Shown piece by piece: positions 29,324 to 40,913 of a stretch of DNA of 64,000 nt (positions within the stretch are counted from its first letter, which is position 1; each line of letters begins with the position of its first letter). Origin of the DNA: Leguminivora glycinivorella. Lineage: Eukaryota > Arthropoda > Insecta > Lepidoptera > Tortricidae. The notes under the pieces were generated by a model. The model was not told the DNA's origin, ran no database searches, and was given only the letters and a program-made list of their open reading frames with translations. Both the position numbers and the translations under genes were made by a program. Location of the stretch: the NCBI RefSeq assembly GCF_023078275.1, contig NC_062978.1, positions 19,367,883-19,431,882 of the forward strand, read 5' to 3'.

Positions 29324-31189
29324 ACCAGCCTCAGAGTTAGGCTAAGGTAGAGGCAGTAGATATGTGGCGATCCTGGGAATTTGGGAAGTAGAGGGAATAT
29401 CTAAAAGGCACATCATTACTCTGCTGCAATCGATATAAATATTATAATAGTAGAGAAACTGTACAATAAAATTTAGGAGACAAGGTATTTAAAGAATCTT
29501 CATACTTACCTATTTAATATACTTACGTTATAGGGAAAAAAGTGCTTTGCTAAAAGAGTACAAACAATTGCATGCTGAATTTTATACTAACGTGCAACGA
29601 AATGTAAAATCTTGTTTAGTTAAAAACATAACGTTAATGTTAATTATAATACGTCCTATTCTAAACAAAACGTTTAAAATTAAAAATGTGAAAGTATTCT
29701 TTGCGAATTTACTACAACATTCTAGTACGCTCAATTGTATAACAGATATAAAACGTATTGTCATTGAAATTACAACCTTACTATGTCGCTTAAAAGCCAA
29801 ATTTGGTTTGAAATGGTACCTGTAAAACGTTGCTTGATTGCCTTGGTAGGGGAGGTGACAAACGGTACAGCAATTAGGAAAATTGTGTATAGAGATTATA
29901 ATTAAACTTGCATACAGGGTGTCTCGGGTGACTGGACCCAGTTCGCAGGTAAGCCGTTGAACCCTGTAAGTGTAAGGTGATAGCATATTTGTCGCAAGTT
30001 TTTGGGGCCGTTGATGTGAAATGGATATATTACATTTATGTACCGTCATAAATTGCAAATACATAATATGGTGGTATTCGTATTTTCGACAAAATATCCG
30101 ATTGTCTAAGATTTTCATTCTATGTTAATAAAATAATTAGGACACATCAAAAAGAATAAATGTTCAATGTATACTGGACCCCTTAAGAAAACTTTCTTTC
30201 CTGTGGAATTTTCTTTTAATTGGTATAAAAACAAGTTACATGTGTTATGATATTGCCAAATGGAATGTACTAATTCGATTAACAGCGACTTTAAATAAGC
30301 TTCAAATAAGAGTTTTGAATGATTCACGGTTATTTTCATTATACTTATACATATTGACGCTGTCTATACAACTTTAACATCCACCCGCCTTCGTCAGTTT
30401 TCCGTGATCATGATGCATGCAACTGCGTCGAAATATCGGGAGCTCGACAAAAATCAAAAAGGTAATCACGGTCTATATCCCGGTCAATATAAGTCTAAGC
30501 TTCAAATGTTACATCTGGATATGATAGAATTTTAATTAAAATTGGAAAATCAGGCCGTCATACTAATTACCTCCCTTTTAGGTGTACTAGGCTGTACCTT
30601 AGAACAGAAGACCTTGGTTCCATGCACTTCATGTCAGAGATCAACCATAATAGACTTGATTTAGAGTGAGGTGGCTGGCGAATGGAGGTACAGCAAGGCA
30701 GGTGTACGAAGATGGCGTGTAACCAGGTAAAAATGTCAAAATCTGTCGCAAAGGTCGGCACCACACTTGTGTTACCTTCCCTGTCAAACTTACGTACCTA
30801 CTACAGACAACACGTCAAATGTAGCTCACGACAGCTCTGCTCATACCGACATTACCGACGATTTTTTGCCAAGCCATTCGCTCGTTTCATCCAACCGACC
30901 GCGCCAACAAGGTCGTTCTTTTGAATCTAGAGGTTACCAGTATTCAAGGTCACCTTGTATTCAAGTATTTTCTTTACATTTGCTGCTTATTTACAAACTA
31001 TTAGAGCTAGATTATTTTTTAACATAGACGTGTTACTAAGTAACCACAATTTCAATTTACTTCCAATTTTATTTGTTTATTTTATTTCAGACGACTCGAA
31101 GCAAACAATGTCGGGCATGGGTTGTTAAAATAACCAATAAGATTTACTATTTACATTTCTTCGAAACAATATGAGTAAAAATATTAAAA
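29324..31189. other. Unassigned; no supported gene
   Basis: The longest open frame of the window (178 codons, minus, 29582-30118) lies here but is AT-driven, overlaps an open plus frame (29547-29825) and has no motif. ACAGGGTGTCTCGGGTGACT at about 29915 looks like a repeat start. A frame pair at 30682-31027 is also unrecognised. Confidence 0.4.
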
Positions 31190-31850
31190 TACGCCTTTAA
31201 ACCGCGTCCATATTGGCTCATATAAAATTATTTGTTATAAAATTATTGTTTATACCGATTTGTGCTCCGAATGATCATTTCTCATAATTTTACTTATCAT
31301 AATTGTGTTTCATTATTATCAATAGTACTACTATCACTGTTCATAATAATAATTTAGCCGAAAATTGTTAATCATAAATTCTATACAAATATTTAATAAC
31401 ATTCATAATTTTGTACTTAAGAAAATCATTCATCATAAAATTATTTAAAAAGTTTTGGGGAAGTTCTATGAAAAACTTGTGCCATTTGTAGAAGCGCGCT
31501 TGGAGCTTTTACAGTGACATACACAATTTACATTAAAAAATCGTTTCTGGGTTGCTCACGGTCAACCTAATACGCTCCTCCTCGCTACGCTCGTCGTCGC
31601 ACCTAACTGGACTGTCACATGTGATTTCTGTTCTGTTAACAATAACATAACGATAAATTATATTACTCGCAATCGTTATGATCAATAATTATATAAACAT
31701 TAACATTAGTATAAAATGTATTTATGATGAATGACATTATGAACATAAGTCATTCGAAGTTACGATAGTTATTAACATAAAATTGTTTTAAATAATGATC
31801 GTTATAATGTAAAATTGTATGAGAAACATTTTCGGACTACCAATAATCTA
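31190..31850. repeat. AT-rich interspersed repeat with iterated ATAAAATTATT words
   Basis: Many variants of CATAATTTT, ATAAAATTATT and AACATAAAATTG recur on both sides of a less AT-rich core (31490-31625) that contains GCTCCTCCTCGCTACGCTCG. The same word occurs inverted near 32797-32815. No coding signal. Confidence 0.5.
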
Positions 31851-32234
31851 TAGGCATATAATTAACCGGGCAACTAAAATATTAAACGGGAAGTTAAGTC
31901 GGGCATACAATAATATAATTTGGCTGTGTTTTAATATTGTGGCGACAAAAAAAAATATATGAGCCTCAAATATTAAGCATCATTATTATTAAAAAAACGG
32001 CAGCAAATTTCAAGCGACAAAAATATTTCCGAGGAACATTAAACAATACTTTGGCGACTAAAATAATAATTGGCACCTAGTATTGCAAAGCGTAAGGTTT
32101 TTAATATTTGTAGTCATATAGATGTTAGCACCTAAATAATTATACTTAGCTCATCGTTTAAAGTAGTATTTAAATTGCGGAGGCAACTAAAAAAATTAAT
32201 TGGGAAGTAGGTTTTTTAAAACACATATAAAATC

Positions 32235-32345
32235 GTTTCTTTGTGAAGGTGAGGCGATTTCGTGGCACTTCATTCCTTTCTGTCTTGTTGTTATTATGTG
32301 TATTTTGTCTTGCCTGTATTTATTCGTGAAAAATGTTTATTCTAT
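32235..32345 (+). mobile_element. Retroelement 3' end with ATTCT tail
   Basis: GGCGATTTCGTGGCACTTCA, TTGTTATTATGTGTATTTTG, CTTGCCTGT and TATTCTATTCTATTC match, in inverse orientation, the insertion in the Ginger-like element at about 60235-60345. LINE- or SINE-type tail; the body is not identifiable. Confidence 0.65.
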
Positions 32346-32439
32346 TCTATTCAAACATCGTATTTGCGACCCGTAAACCACGAGTAGTATTTAAATATCT
32401 CTATAAGGGAACGCGTACCAAATCATTTTATAATAAGTA

Positions 32440-32580
32440 CACAGCAAAAAGGAGTGTATAAGCTTCTAATGGGTCGGTAACCCGCATATGATACCCCTTG
32501 AATTACAGGCGTCCATAGATTACGGTGACCACTTTCCATCAGGCCGATCGTATGCTTGTTTGCCAGTTTGGTATTTAAAA
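32440..32580 (-). repeat. GGTCCGCCTGATGGAAAGCG-family repeat, minus strand
   Basis: On the minus strand GGCAAACAAGCATACGATCG, CCTGATGGAAAGTGGTCACC and GACGCCTGTAATTCAAGGGG follow the family order. Part of the core only. Confidence 0.75.
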
Positions 32581-33702
32581 ACATTACCATGATAATCGTA
32601 TAGTATAATATTACAAGAACAGAATTATTTACTGCTAGCAGAAAAGTGGGTTAGGGTTAGGTTATTTTTTTAGTAGAATATAAGTCCTACCAAATTTTGC
32701 TATGGCATGATTCTTAGATAATTTGTATAAACAAAACAACGATAGCAAAAAGGAAATGAAATACAGTCCCAGAGGCACCGTTAGGTACGACGACGAGCGA
32801 AGCGAGGAGGAGTGTTAGGTATCTTGCATCCCCAACACACATGACTCGCTAATATCAAAACAGAAATAGGAAAAAGATGGACAACTTTTTACCGCCTAAA
32901 TATTATGCAAACAAAAATCTACGGAAGTACTCTTAATTTAGAAGATTATTTTGCTCATGAACATCATGCCAGCATAAGATTCGATATTTTAAAATCTGCG
33001 GAACGATTTATGCCAAAGCATATTCTGAGTAAGGTTTTCCTGCCAAAAAAATGAATCTTTCAGAGTGATGTTAAGACTGCGTAAGGCCGGCCTTAGATTC
33101 GATAGAGTAAACGTAATGAAAAGTTAAATTCATTGTATAGAGACGAAGTTGCCAGCTTGTTTGGGAGTCCAAACACCTAATTTCTTACCCATAAGTAATA
33201 ATATTTTGTCGACCATTATATTTTATAAGAATCCTTTTTTTTATTAAAATGAAAGCTCAGGTGAAGAGTGCCGATGTATAAATTTTAAATGTACTTTTTA
33301 TGTTAATTTGCTATATAAATATTTTAAAAGAACTGTATATTTTATATTAATAGAGAGCCGTTTTCCTATTAAACTGTATCTCTTAAATTGTTTCCAATAT
33401 AATAATTCAGTTGCCAAATAAATAGTTGGTACTCGCGTCTGAATAAACCGTAGCTGTAATGACATTAAAATGATACCTCATATTTAAATAATTTGAGGCC
33501 ACATTTTAGTCGCCAAACTATTATTTTTGATACCCATTTCTATGGTTATTTAGTCGCCCGGTTAAATACGTGCCTAATCTATATACCAATTTTATATGAA
33601 CTTTGGCGCACCCCTTTAAACCATAGTATCACCAAGACTGAAATGTACGTATAGAAAAATAATCTAAGGACAAACCATGAAACTCATTCAACGTGTTTCG
33701 GG

Positions 33703-33804
33703 TTTGGATTTGGACTGAGCTGGAACGAGGCCAAGACAGTGGCTCAAGATAGAAAGGTGTGGAAGGATTTTGTGGAGGCTCTATGCACCTATGGGGTGCC
33801 CTAG
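33703..33804 (+). pseudogene. Non-LTR ORF2 C-terminal remnant
   Basis: The frame ends GLSWNEAKTVAQDRKVWKDF, then VEALCTYGVP and TAG at 33802-33804. The W-N-x-A-K-x-x-AQDR-x-x-W-x-x-FVEALC signature is the extreme C-terminus of non-LTR ORF2 proteins, similar in kind to 40914-41057. Upstream sequence is lost. The minus 74-codon frame here is its shadow. Confidence 0.65.
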
Positions 33805-34119
33805 GACGATCAACAATAACAAAAACATTCACCGTGTTGCCTCCATGTGGCACTTGTAAACGTTTTGTGTGTCATAGAGGTCACTCACACTCATGTTCAC
33901 AGTAGGTGATTTGCTACCGTGAGTTGTATATCCACGTCGTCCCATCTATAGGCAAGTGATCTATTCTATGTGCGAAGGGCAAAGTCTGAATACCAACCCC
34001 ACCTATTCACCCCGTTAAATATCCAGTTTGCAATTCGCATTGATAGTTTGGATTAGTCGAGTCTAGATAGCGAAGCGGAGGCTAAAATATTGTGATTACT
34101 TTAAGTCGCCAGTCCATAG

Positions 34120-34370
34120 GTGTTTTACAGGTCGCACTTCGGGGAGTGTGCTGAAGAGCTACACGAGCTTATTCCACCGTCCCCATTCTACCATCGGACT
34201 CTTAGACGCACAGCCGGTTTCCATCCTTACTTGGTAGATATTCCGCGAAATCGCACGAAGCGCTTTGCTTCTTCTTTTTTATGCGCACTGCCAAGGAGTG
34301 TAATTCCTTGCCGGCGCCTATATTTCCGAGCTCATATAACTCGGCGACCTTGTCTTTGGCTAGTCTGTGA
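34120..34370 (+). pseudogene. Non-LTR ORF2 C-terminal remnant with one frameshift
   Basis: The first frame begins FYRSHFGECAEELHELIPPS and continues with HRTLRRTAGFHPYLVDIPRN and TKRFASS, a layout recurrent in lepidopteran retrotransposon RT proteins. Near 34270 the homology moves to another frame: FFMRTAKECNSLPAPIFPSS, ending at TGA 34368-34370. The break falls in a CTTCTTCTTTTTTA tract, so a single-base slip is likely. An AATAATAAAAAAAAA run at 34391-34405 looks like the poly(A) tail, which makes this the 3' end of an inserted, 5'-truncated copy. Confidence 0.75.
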
Positions 34371-34670
34371 CCAAGAGTAAGACCATTCATAATAATAAAA
34401 AAAAATGGTTTTCATTTAATTCTGTAAAATAATTATTACACAGTCTGCTTTCTCCTGTCACATAATTTTTAATATTTATAAAAGTTTTATCTTTGAAATA
34501 GTTTCATTTTAGAATTATTGTCTTCAAACGTGGCACTGTCATATCCGATCCACATACTATATTTATACTATAATATACTATTTATAGTTATACCAAAAGT
34601 CAAAAGTTCGAATCAATTCATATCAGGATTTTTTTTCAGTGAAAGGCGTATTGAACCTTTTTATGTTGTA

Positions 34671-34849
34671 CTAGCTTTTGCCCGCGGCTTCGCACGCGTT
34701 AGAAAGAGACAAAAAGTAGCTTATGTCACTCTCCATCCCTTCAACTATCTCCACTTAAAAAATCACGTCAATTCGTCGCTCCGTTTGGCCGTGAAAGACG
34801 GACAAACAAACAGACACACATACTTTCACATTTATAATATTAGTATGGA
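34671..34849 (-). mobile_element. Non-autonomous Helitron, Lep1-type, copy 2
   Basis: Reverse orientation: starts CTAGCTTTTGCCCGCGGCTT on the plus strand and ends ATAATATTAGTATGGA. Flanked by A (34670) and T (34850). The 129-codon plus frame at 34518-34907 merely runs through it. Confidence 0.85.
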
Positions 34850-35340
34850 TTTTGTGGGCATGCTCGAAGCCGTGAACAATGACCCACATAACAGTTCATT
34901 TTTGTAGAGAGTTAGTTACTGTAAATATCAAATGTTTTGTACTCTAAAACTTGTTTTTGTAATGTAACCACCTCTACTATAAAACTTATTTTTTTTTTTG
35001 CATTAAGTATAGGTAGGTAATATGCTAAAGGGAATTGCTACAACTACGATAGCATACAGATCACCATTCACCGCGTCAAGTAGATATAAAAATCATATCC
35101 TCCAGTGTCAAGCAGCCCTAACACACCCTCTAATTGTGACAATGTACCGTTGATAGGGTGAAATCAACCAAATCGTCTGCCGCGCCGCGCCGTGCTAGGC
35201 GTGCGGTGTACATCGTGTAGGCGCTTACATACAACACGTATTATGTACATGTATACCTAGTAGGTAACACATGGAAATGACTAAGTTCATTGTTAATGTT
35301 CTTTTTACGTCAGAGCAAATACTTATGCGACTTTCGTACT
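34850..35340. other. Unassigned
   Basis: GC-rich word CCGCGCCGCGCCGTG at about 35180; no gene or repeat otherwise recognised. Confidence 0.4.
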
Positions 35341-35560
35341 TAGAGCTAAATATACACCGTGTTTTTTTTGTTTTCCGTTAAATTCGACATGTCGTTAGGT
35401 TCATTATCAGGAACCACCCTGTATATCACTTTTAATTAAATTCGCAAAAAAAATATTTCATCGTTTTCATACATCATGAATGAATTAATTAGTGTGAGAG
35501 ACCGTTAAGTTAGTGTCGAAAGCGTTAGTAGTATAATAAGCTTATTCTTACCTTGAGTAT
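35341..35560 (+). repeat. Dispersed repeat (GTTAGGTTCATTATCAGGAA), uninterrupted copy
   Basis: GTCGTTAGGTTCATTATCAG, GAACCACCCTGTATATC, TTTTCATAC and GAATGAATTAATTAGTGTGA are shared with 54415-54700, where a fold-back element splits it at ATCAGG. This copy serves as the empty site. Confidence 0.8.
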
Positions 35561-35758
35561 AGTGCATGCTATTCAACGTCGTAGATCTTCCATCGGTCGT
35601 TTCAGTTACACACTCACTCGTATTCACTCACCTAAAACAAAAAAAAATGTTTATTGTAACAAATAGTGCAAAGTTGTGCTGCGACAGGGGGCGGTAAGTA
35701 GTTTTACAAGAACGGTGAAAAATCTTACGGTTTTACAATATCACTACTATGTATATAA

Positions 35759-35923
35759 CCACAAAATTAAAATTTTGAAAAAAACCCCGACCGCGACATA
35801 GTAGACCGATTTTCATGAAACATGGCTAAGAACACTCCCGACTAACTCAGCTTTCAGACAAAAAAAATAAATCTAAATCGGTTCGTCCGTTCTGGAGCTA
35901 CGATGCCACAGACAGACACACAC

Positions 35924-35974
<51 letters not shown>

Positions 35975-36044
35975 TACAGATATACAGACAGACAGACACG
36001 TCAAACTTATAACACCCCGTCGTTTTTGCGTCGGGGGTTAAAAA
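35759..36044 (-). repeat. TAACCCCCGACGC-family repeat, copy 3
   Basis: Reverse orientation with an expanded (GACA)n tract of about 60 bp at 35915-35970. It faces copy 4 head to head, with an inverted repeat of about 111-120 bp in the gap and in copy 4. Confidence 0.85.
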
Positions 36045-36139
36045 CAAGCGCAAAACGCCATAACATACAACTATAATTTTACACAACAGTTTATAAAATA
36101 TTTGCAAAACTATGTATTCATCGCATGCTGACAGTTCTA

Positions 36140-36497
36140 GACTATGAAAAAATCTGTACACGTAAACAAAAGACAAAAGAAATCCATAATTCCATAACGG
36201 TGAGGCTGTTAGCACGCGCGCAGCACGAAGGTTGGTCGTTCCGTCGGCGTCGCCTACAACCAGTTTTTAACCCCCGACGCAAAAACGACGGGGTGTTATA
36301 AGTTTGACGTGTCTGTCTGTCTGTCTGTATGTTTGTCTGTCTGTCTGTCTCTCTCTGTGTGTGTGTGTCTCCACAACACGCCGACGGAACGACCAACCTT
36401 CGTGCTGCGCGCGTGCTAACAGCCTCACCGTTATGGAATTATGGATACCGCTGCCAGCGCGCGTCTTTTGTTTACGTGTACAGATTTTTTCATAGTC
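36140..36497. repeat. Inverted repeat of 111-120 bp between and inside repeat copies
   Basis: 36140-36250 and 36378-36497 are inverted copies (GACTATGAAAAAATCTGTAC..., CACGCGCGCAGCACGAAGG, GTTCCGTCGGCGT). They differ mainly by a short insertion (AAAAGAAA against TACCGCTGCCAGCG). The right arm lies inside the TAACCCCCGACGC copy at 36265, interrupting its simple-repeat tract. Confidence 0.8.
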
Positions 36498-36655
36498 TCT
36501 GTTTGTGGCTCCGTAGCTCCCGAACGGATGAACCGATTTAGTTTTTTTCGTTTGAAAGCTGAGTTAGTCGGAAGTGTTCTTAGCTATGTTTTATAAAAAT
36601 CGGTCCACTATGTCGCGGTCGAGGGTTTTTTCAAAATTTTAATGTGTTGGTTAGG
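36265..36655 (+). repeat. TAACCCCCGACGC-family repeat, copy 4, with internal insertion
   Basis: Starts TTTTTAACCCCCGACGCAAA and has a (TGTC)n/(GT)n tract at 36307-36370. It resumes after the inverted-repeat arm with TAGCTCCCGAACGGATGAAC. Frames on both strands repeat the same peptide because of the inverted arms. Confidence 0.8.
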
Positions 36656-36823
36656 TTATATATGAAAATATTAAATTTTCTGTAACTATAGTCAGAAAAG
36701 AAATATTGGGTACACCTAGGGCTGGTTGTTTTCACAAGAGAGCCTAACTACATTTTCTATAAAGAACCGAGTTTGCTTCAGACTTTTATCTTTTACCTTC
36801 AGAAAATCATTCGAGACGTTGAT

Positions 36824-37614
36824 AGCATGTTCGGCCCTTTTTTTTTTGTTTAGGGGGGGGAAATGCGTTCCGCATACCACTCGGGTGCGAGGGGGGACCC
36901 GAGCGGTTATGTGGGACTCCCGTATTGGCTAATGAGGCCACGGTATACCCACTAAAAACCCCCCCACATGCCACCTCGCCGCTTTGTTGGCGGGGTTACC
37001 GGAACACTTGCGCCCACAACGGCGACCCCGCCGGCGGCAGCCGCCCACGTGCAGCTCCTACGCGAATGCCCAACGGCCCTCCACAATGAGTGCGCCAGAT
37101 GTCAGAGCGCACCTTCCTCCTCGGCCACTTATGGGTACAGTGACGAGTTCCGGCGCCCGGCGGTGGAAATGGTCTTTGGTTCCACCGCTAACCAAGTCGG
37201 CCGCAAAGGATAGGGAGAGCGGCGCACCGTAATACCGGCACTCCTCTTCCGTTGCAGCCCCACCGATGCCGCTACAGCGGAGCGGCCCCGCCAAGGTCGC
37301 AGGGGGTAGGGAGAGTGACGCACCGCTATACCATCACGCCTCTCCCCCTGCGATCCCACCTCGGCTACCGAGGGAGGGCACAGAGCGGCATCCCATACTG
37401 CCGGATCTTCCCTCCCACGGCAGTCCTCCCAAATGCGTCTCAAGTGGGCTTTACAAGCCCATTTGGAGCATCCTCCTCGGGCCAGCTCGCCCAGCAACAA
37501 GCCGGCCCTGGGTACCTCTTAGCTTCACCGTGGGTGACCAGTCCACGGTTACTAAGCCCCCCCCCCCCACCACGGCAAGGTGGGCACCCTCGGGGGGGAG
37601 CATGTTCGGCCCTT
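36824..37614 (-). mobile_element. GC-rich retroelement with 16-bp target duplication
   Basis: AGCATGTTCGGCCCTT occurs at 36824-36839 and 37599-37614. Between them is about 760 bp of GC-rich DNA whose left edge is a T-run (poly(A) on the minus strand). On that strand the 3' end reads CCCACATAACCGCTCGGGTC and ACCCGAGTGGTATGCGGAAC, as at 20262. Internally, a GGGAGAG-plus-GCCGCTCCGCTGTAGCGGC-type unit is partly repeated (CGCCGCTCTCCCTATCC and TGCGTCACTCTCCCTACC). Frames up to 132 codons exist but show no RT or endonuclease motif, so this is a truncated 3' part or a SINE-like derivative. Confidence 0.75.
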
Positions 37615-37750
37615 ACCTAACTAGTATCCTTACTTGTACACATACTCGTAGAAGCAGTTACTAGCTTATACAGTCGCAGTATCGTACACTCGTGGTAGGT
37701 GCCAAAATGTGTCAAAGCACCTCGTTACGGTGGCCTCTATTATACGAGTC

Positions 37751-38010
37751 GCCGTGAACTTGACTGGACTAGTAATAGTTCCTGGTTTCGAATCCCGGTG
37801 AGGACATTTATTTGTGTGATGAGCACAGATATTTATTCCTGAGTCATGGATGTTTTCTATGTATATAAGTATGTATTTATCTATTTAAGTACCTATGTAT
37901 ATCGTCGCTTAGCACCCATAGTACAAGCTTTGCTTAGTTTGGGGCTAAGTCGATCTGTGTATGTTGCCGCAATATTAATTATTCATTTATTTATTTATTT
38001 ATTTTGGTTA
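37751..38010 (+). mobile_element. tRNA-derived SINE, copy 2, 5'-truncated
   Basis: The B-box GGTTTCGAATCCC at 37784-37796 is intact, the A-box region is lost. The body ATGGATGTTTTCTATGTATA and GTATATCGTCGCTTAGCACC and a TTTATTTATTTA tail follow. Confidence 0.8.
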
Positions 38011-39160
38011 GGGCTACCAGAACATCGTTTTCAATTCATTTACGTATCGATGGAGTCCGTTAATTTCCTCTTGAAGTAATTAGTAATTAATTGTATATCA
38101 TTGACACTGTAACTGTGTGTATTTTGTTTCTTTTATAATACAATAGAGTTTGTACACACATATAGAAGCATAAAACTTAGTACCTAATTTAAATAGAAAA
38201 CTCAATATACATTAGTACCAATTAAGCTACCAAGGATGGTGCCGACATTTCCTCGCGGTATCGCAATACTGATACGTTGTGCGTGGAATTAACAAGTTCG
38301 TTTATTCATGTAAATAAATACATTATCTTTAATTGACAATTAACTCGATAGCTAAATATAAGACCTTTTACGTGGTTCGCGTTCCCTTCCATATAATACA
38401 AAAATAAACAATGGCGTTGTATTAATGTTCTCAACGCTTAATTTTCTCATTACACACTTATAACTATATGTATATTTGTATAAACCAATTGTGTGTACTT
38501 TCAAATATTTCCGCTAAACTTTTTTTTATACAGAAGTCACCCAAAACCCTGCACACATTAAATATTTTATCAATGTAAAATATGTCGTCGTATTCCACTA
38601 CGCTTTTACTCCCAACTCTTTCGCGTTAGCAACATCATTTGGCTCCGTTCGACATGACGGGATTGCTGGCAGGCATGCACACAAACAGGTGTTCTCGGGC
38701 CAAGCGGAACGCATAAATATAGCAAAACACAAAGTTATCGATGCCACTAAGCCTCCTTTATTGACTGGAGAGCGCAGCCCTAGCCAAATGACACAACTGT
38801 CCACTCACCCAAGCCTTTTTCAACTCTGATTCCAAAGTATAAGGTTTGGATTTCATTGTAGGAAAAGTTAGGGTTGTCGCGTCTATTTTGACTGAAACTC
38901 GGTTTTGCAATAATGACACCCTGACAGGCACGGTGTGCACAAAGTGCGTTTTGTATCGTTAATCGATACGGCCATATTGAATCTGAATACAAACTGCCGT
39001 TAAGTATGGCAAGCTACGTGATTTGCCGAGCTATGGACCTAATCAGGCTGCAGGAGCATGCAATATTGATGGCGAGGATACTTACAAAGTTGTTTACTAA
39101 GTTTTTCTACAATCGCACGGCAAATAAATCTTGAACACTACTGAAAATTAAAGTAGGTAC
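38011..39160. other. Unassigned; possible but unproven coding remnants
   Basis: Three overlapping minus frames (38598-38992, 60-70 codons) have no recognisable motif or consistent frame. No splice or promoter layout could be argued. Confidence 0.4.
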
Positions 39161-39275
39161 AGTGAGCTGCGAGGAAAATTGAAACGAGCGACGATATATT
39201 ATTTCAAATCTACACGAGTTACGGATTCTCTCTTCGCACGTGTATCGTATGACGATTTACTGTACTCGTACTTTA
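39161..39275 (+). repeat. CACGAGTTACGAATT-family repeat, diverged copy
   Basis: GAAACGAGCGACGATATATT, TCTACACGAGTTACGGATT and TTCGCACGTGTATCGTATGA parallel the copies at 51893-52125 and 61213-61642. Confidence 0.65.
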
Positions 39276-40082
39276 AGCGCTTTAAAGTTTCTTTGTACCT
39301 ATTGTAAATAATTGTATAACGTGTTTATTATTTATGTTTTTAAAATAAAAGTGATGTACAACGTTACTTATCGATCTCGGTAGATACAAGGTACAATAAA
39401 CATTCAAGTTCCCATTCTCAAGTACCCCGATCTAATTTAACTTGTTCTTAGCGAAGCGGACTCGGCAAAAATTCATTATTAATGCAGCGATCCTCTCCGA
39501 GGTGGCCTCATTGCGAGCGGCTGCGTCAGCGGGTTTTAATTCTGGTTTATGGCGGTTTGAATCGCGTTTAACTTGTTATTTAATCACGAAGTTGACTAAA
39601 AATGTGTAAGTGAATATTTTGAATGTGAGGTTTAGCTTACGCTTGCATTACGCTTGGCCACAACATAGTAGGACGCCGGGGACTAGGCCAATTCTCCGTC
39701 CCCACATAATATGCAGGCCTCCTTGTGGGACGACCTTGATATTATAATTTAATGTCAAGGTCAGGCAGGTGCTGCGCTCTTCACTAGGTAGCCCAAGGAT
39801 ATTTTAAACGAGATATCTTGTAATTGTGTTAAAGTATGTCAGTGATCATCAAAATAAATGTTTCTAAAAGAATGTCAAAAGATTTTCATTTGTTTCGATA
39901 GACCGAGTTAACGAGAAAAATGTTTTGATACGAAGCCATTAAAATTAGACGCCATCATAACTTCAGTCAGACAGGAGACTGGATGCTGTCACTTACCTGG
40001 AAGCCTAGGTTTTTAGAATTCTATCTATCTTCTATCTAGATTACGACACTGCGACATTACAGAATGCGACATACAGAACCAG
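39276..40082. other. Unassigned
   Basis: A hairpin-like pair GACCTTGATATTATA / TTAATGTCAAGGTC at about 39732-39764 is the only structure seen. Confidence 0.4.
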
Positions 40083-40250
40083 GCTCCATAGCCGAATGGC
40101 ATTTCTGCGCAACGAAGAGCCATCGAAACGCCACAGACAGATTTAGTCTGGCTCTGTCGCGCCAATACGCAAGAGCGATAGAGATAGATAGCTACGAAAA
40201 AGATATTATCGTGAGGGTTTCGTGAGTGTTTGTGCATTTGGCTACGCACA
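40083..40250 (-). repeat. Fold-back element, GCGCGACAGAGCCAG family, copy 3
   Basis: Reverse orientation: CCATAGCCGAATGGCATTTC ... CTGGCTCTGTCGCGCCAATA ... GCATTTGGCTACGCACAC. Most similar to copy 2. The overlapping 88-codon minus frame is not a gene. Confidence 0.8.
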
Positions 40251-40332
40251 CAGACCATGTAGCTTACTGTGCGTTGCTTACAAGATTTCAATGCTGCCTC
40301 ATAAAAATAGAATAAGTTGCCATTAGATTAAA

Positions 40333-40565
40333 TCCATAAATTGAAAAGTGTGTGTGTGTCTGTTTTTTGCCCGTCCATCACGGCAAAACGGAGCGATGAA
40401 TTAACGTGATTTTTTAAGTGGAGATAGTTGAAGGGATGGAGAGTGACATAGGCTATTTTTTGTCTCTTTCTAACCCCCATTTCCCTAAACTGGGGGGTGG
40501 AAATTTGTACGGAACATTCCGCAATTTTAGAATTTAACACGAGCGAAGCCGCGGGCAAAAGCTAG
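40333..40565 (+). mobile_element. Non-autonomous Helitron, Lep1-type, copy 3
   Basis: Starts TCCATAAATTGAAAAGTG and ends GCCGCGGGCAAAAGCTAG with T after it. It carries an internal GGGGGGTGGAAATTTGTACG segment that is absent from copies 1 and 2 but present in copy 4 in diverged form. Confidence 0.85.
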
Positions 40566-40913
40566 TAAATAAATAAATTGGAAAGTACCAGTCACCACTG
40601 GTCCCACGCCTCGTCCAAAGCGAGGCGGACATCGTGCGACGTCTGCAATCCGATTATAACAGACTGTAACGTTATAATTGTTTTATGGACAAACACGTAA
40701 ACGGTCCGGTTCCCATTCTTTAACCAAGTTAAGAGCTTTGCAAGTTGAGAATGATACGATTACGGGTTCATAATGATATTGTCTATTTTGTGGCCGAAAG
40801 TTAGATCCGCTATGTAAAATTTTGAAATACTATTATGTCTTACCTACCATGTCTTACGAAGACCAAACAACCACCTGTCCAAGCAAGGACTGACTTGGAA
40901 TACTCCCGGATCA

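Larger units (their letters stand above)
31851..33576. mobile_element. 1.73-kb element with TAACCGGGCRACTAAA TIRs
   Basis: TAGGCATATAATTAACCGGG at the left edge pairs with the complement of the right edge (CGCCCGGTTAAATACGTGCC). The interior repeats GGCGACTAAAATAATAATTG-like modules on the left and their complements on the right (CACATTTTAGTCGCCAAACT). It encloses two repeats at 32235-32345 and 32440-32580. No transposase is visible, so it is non-autonomous. Confidence 0.6.

Noticed and set aside
29582..30118. 178-codon minus-strand frame, the longest in the window
   Set aside because: It overlaps an open plus frame, has AT-driven residues (Ile, Lys, Phe, Asn), no domain motif and no repeat or gene context.
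36968..37664. GC-rich frames of 78-132 codons resembling a proline-rich protein
   Set aside because: The interval is a retroelement bounded by a 16-bp duplication, and frames occur on both strands without a domain.
38598..38992. Coding exon on the minus strand
   Set aside because: Three overlapping short frames in different phases, no motif, and no convincing splice sites at their edges.
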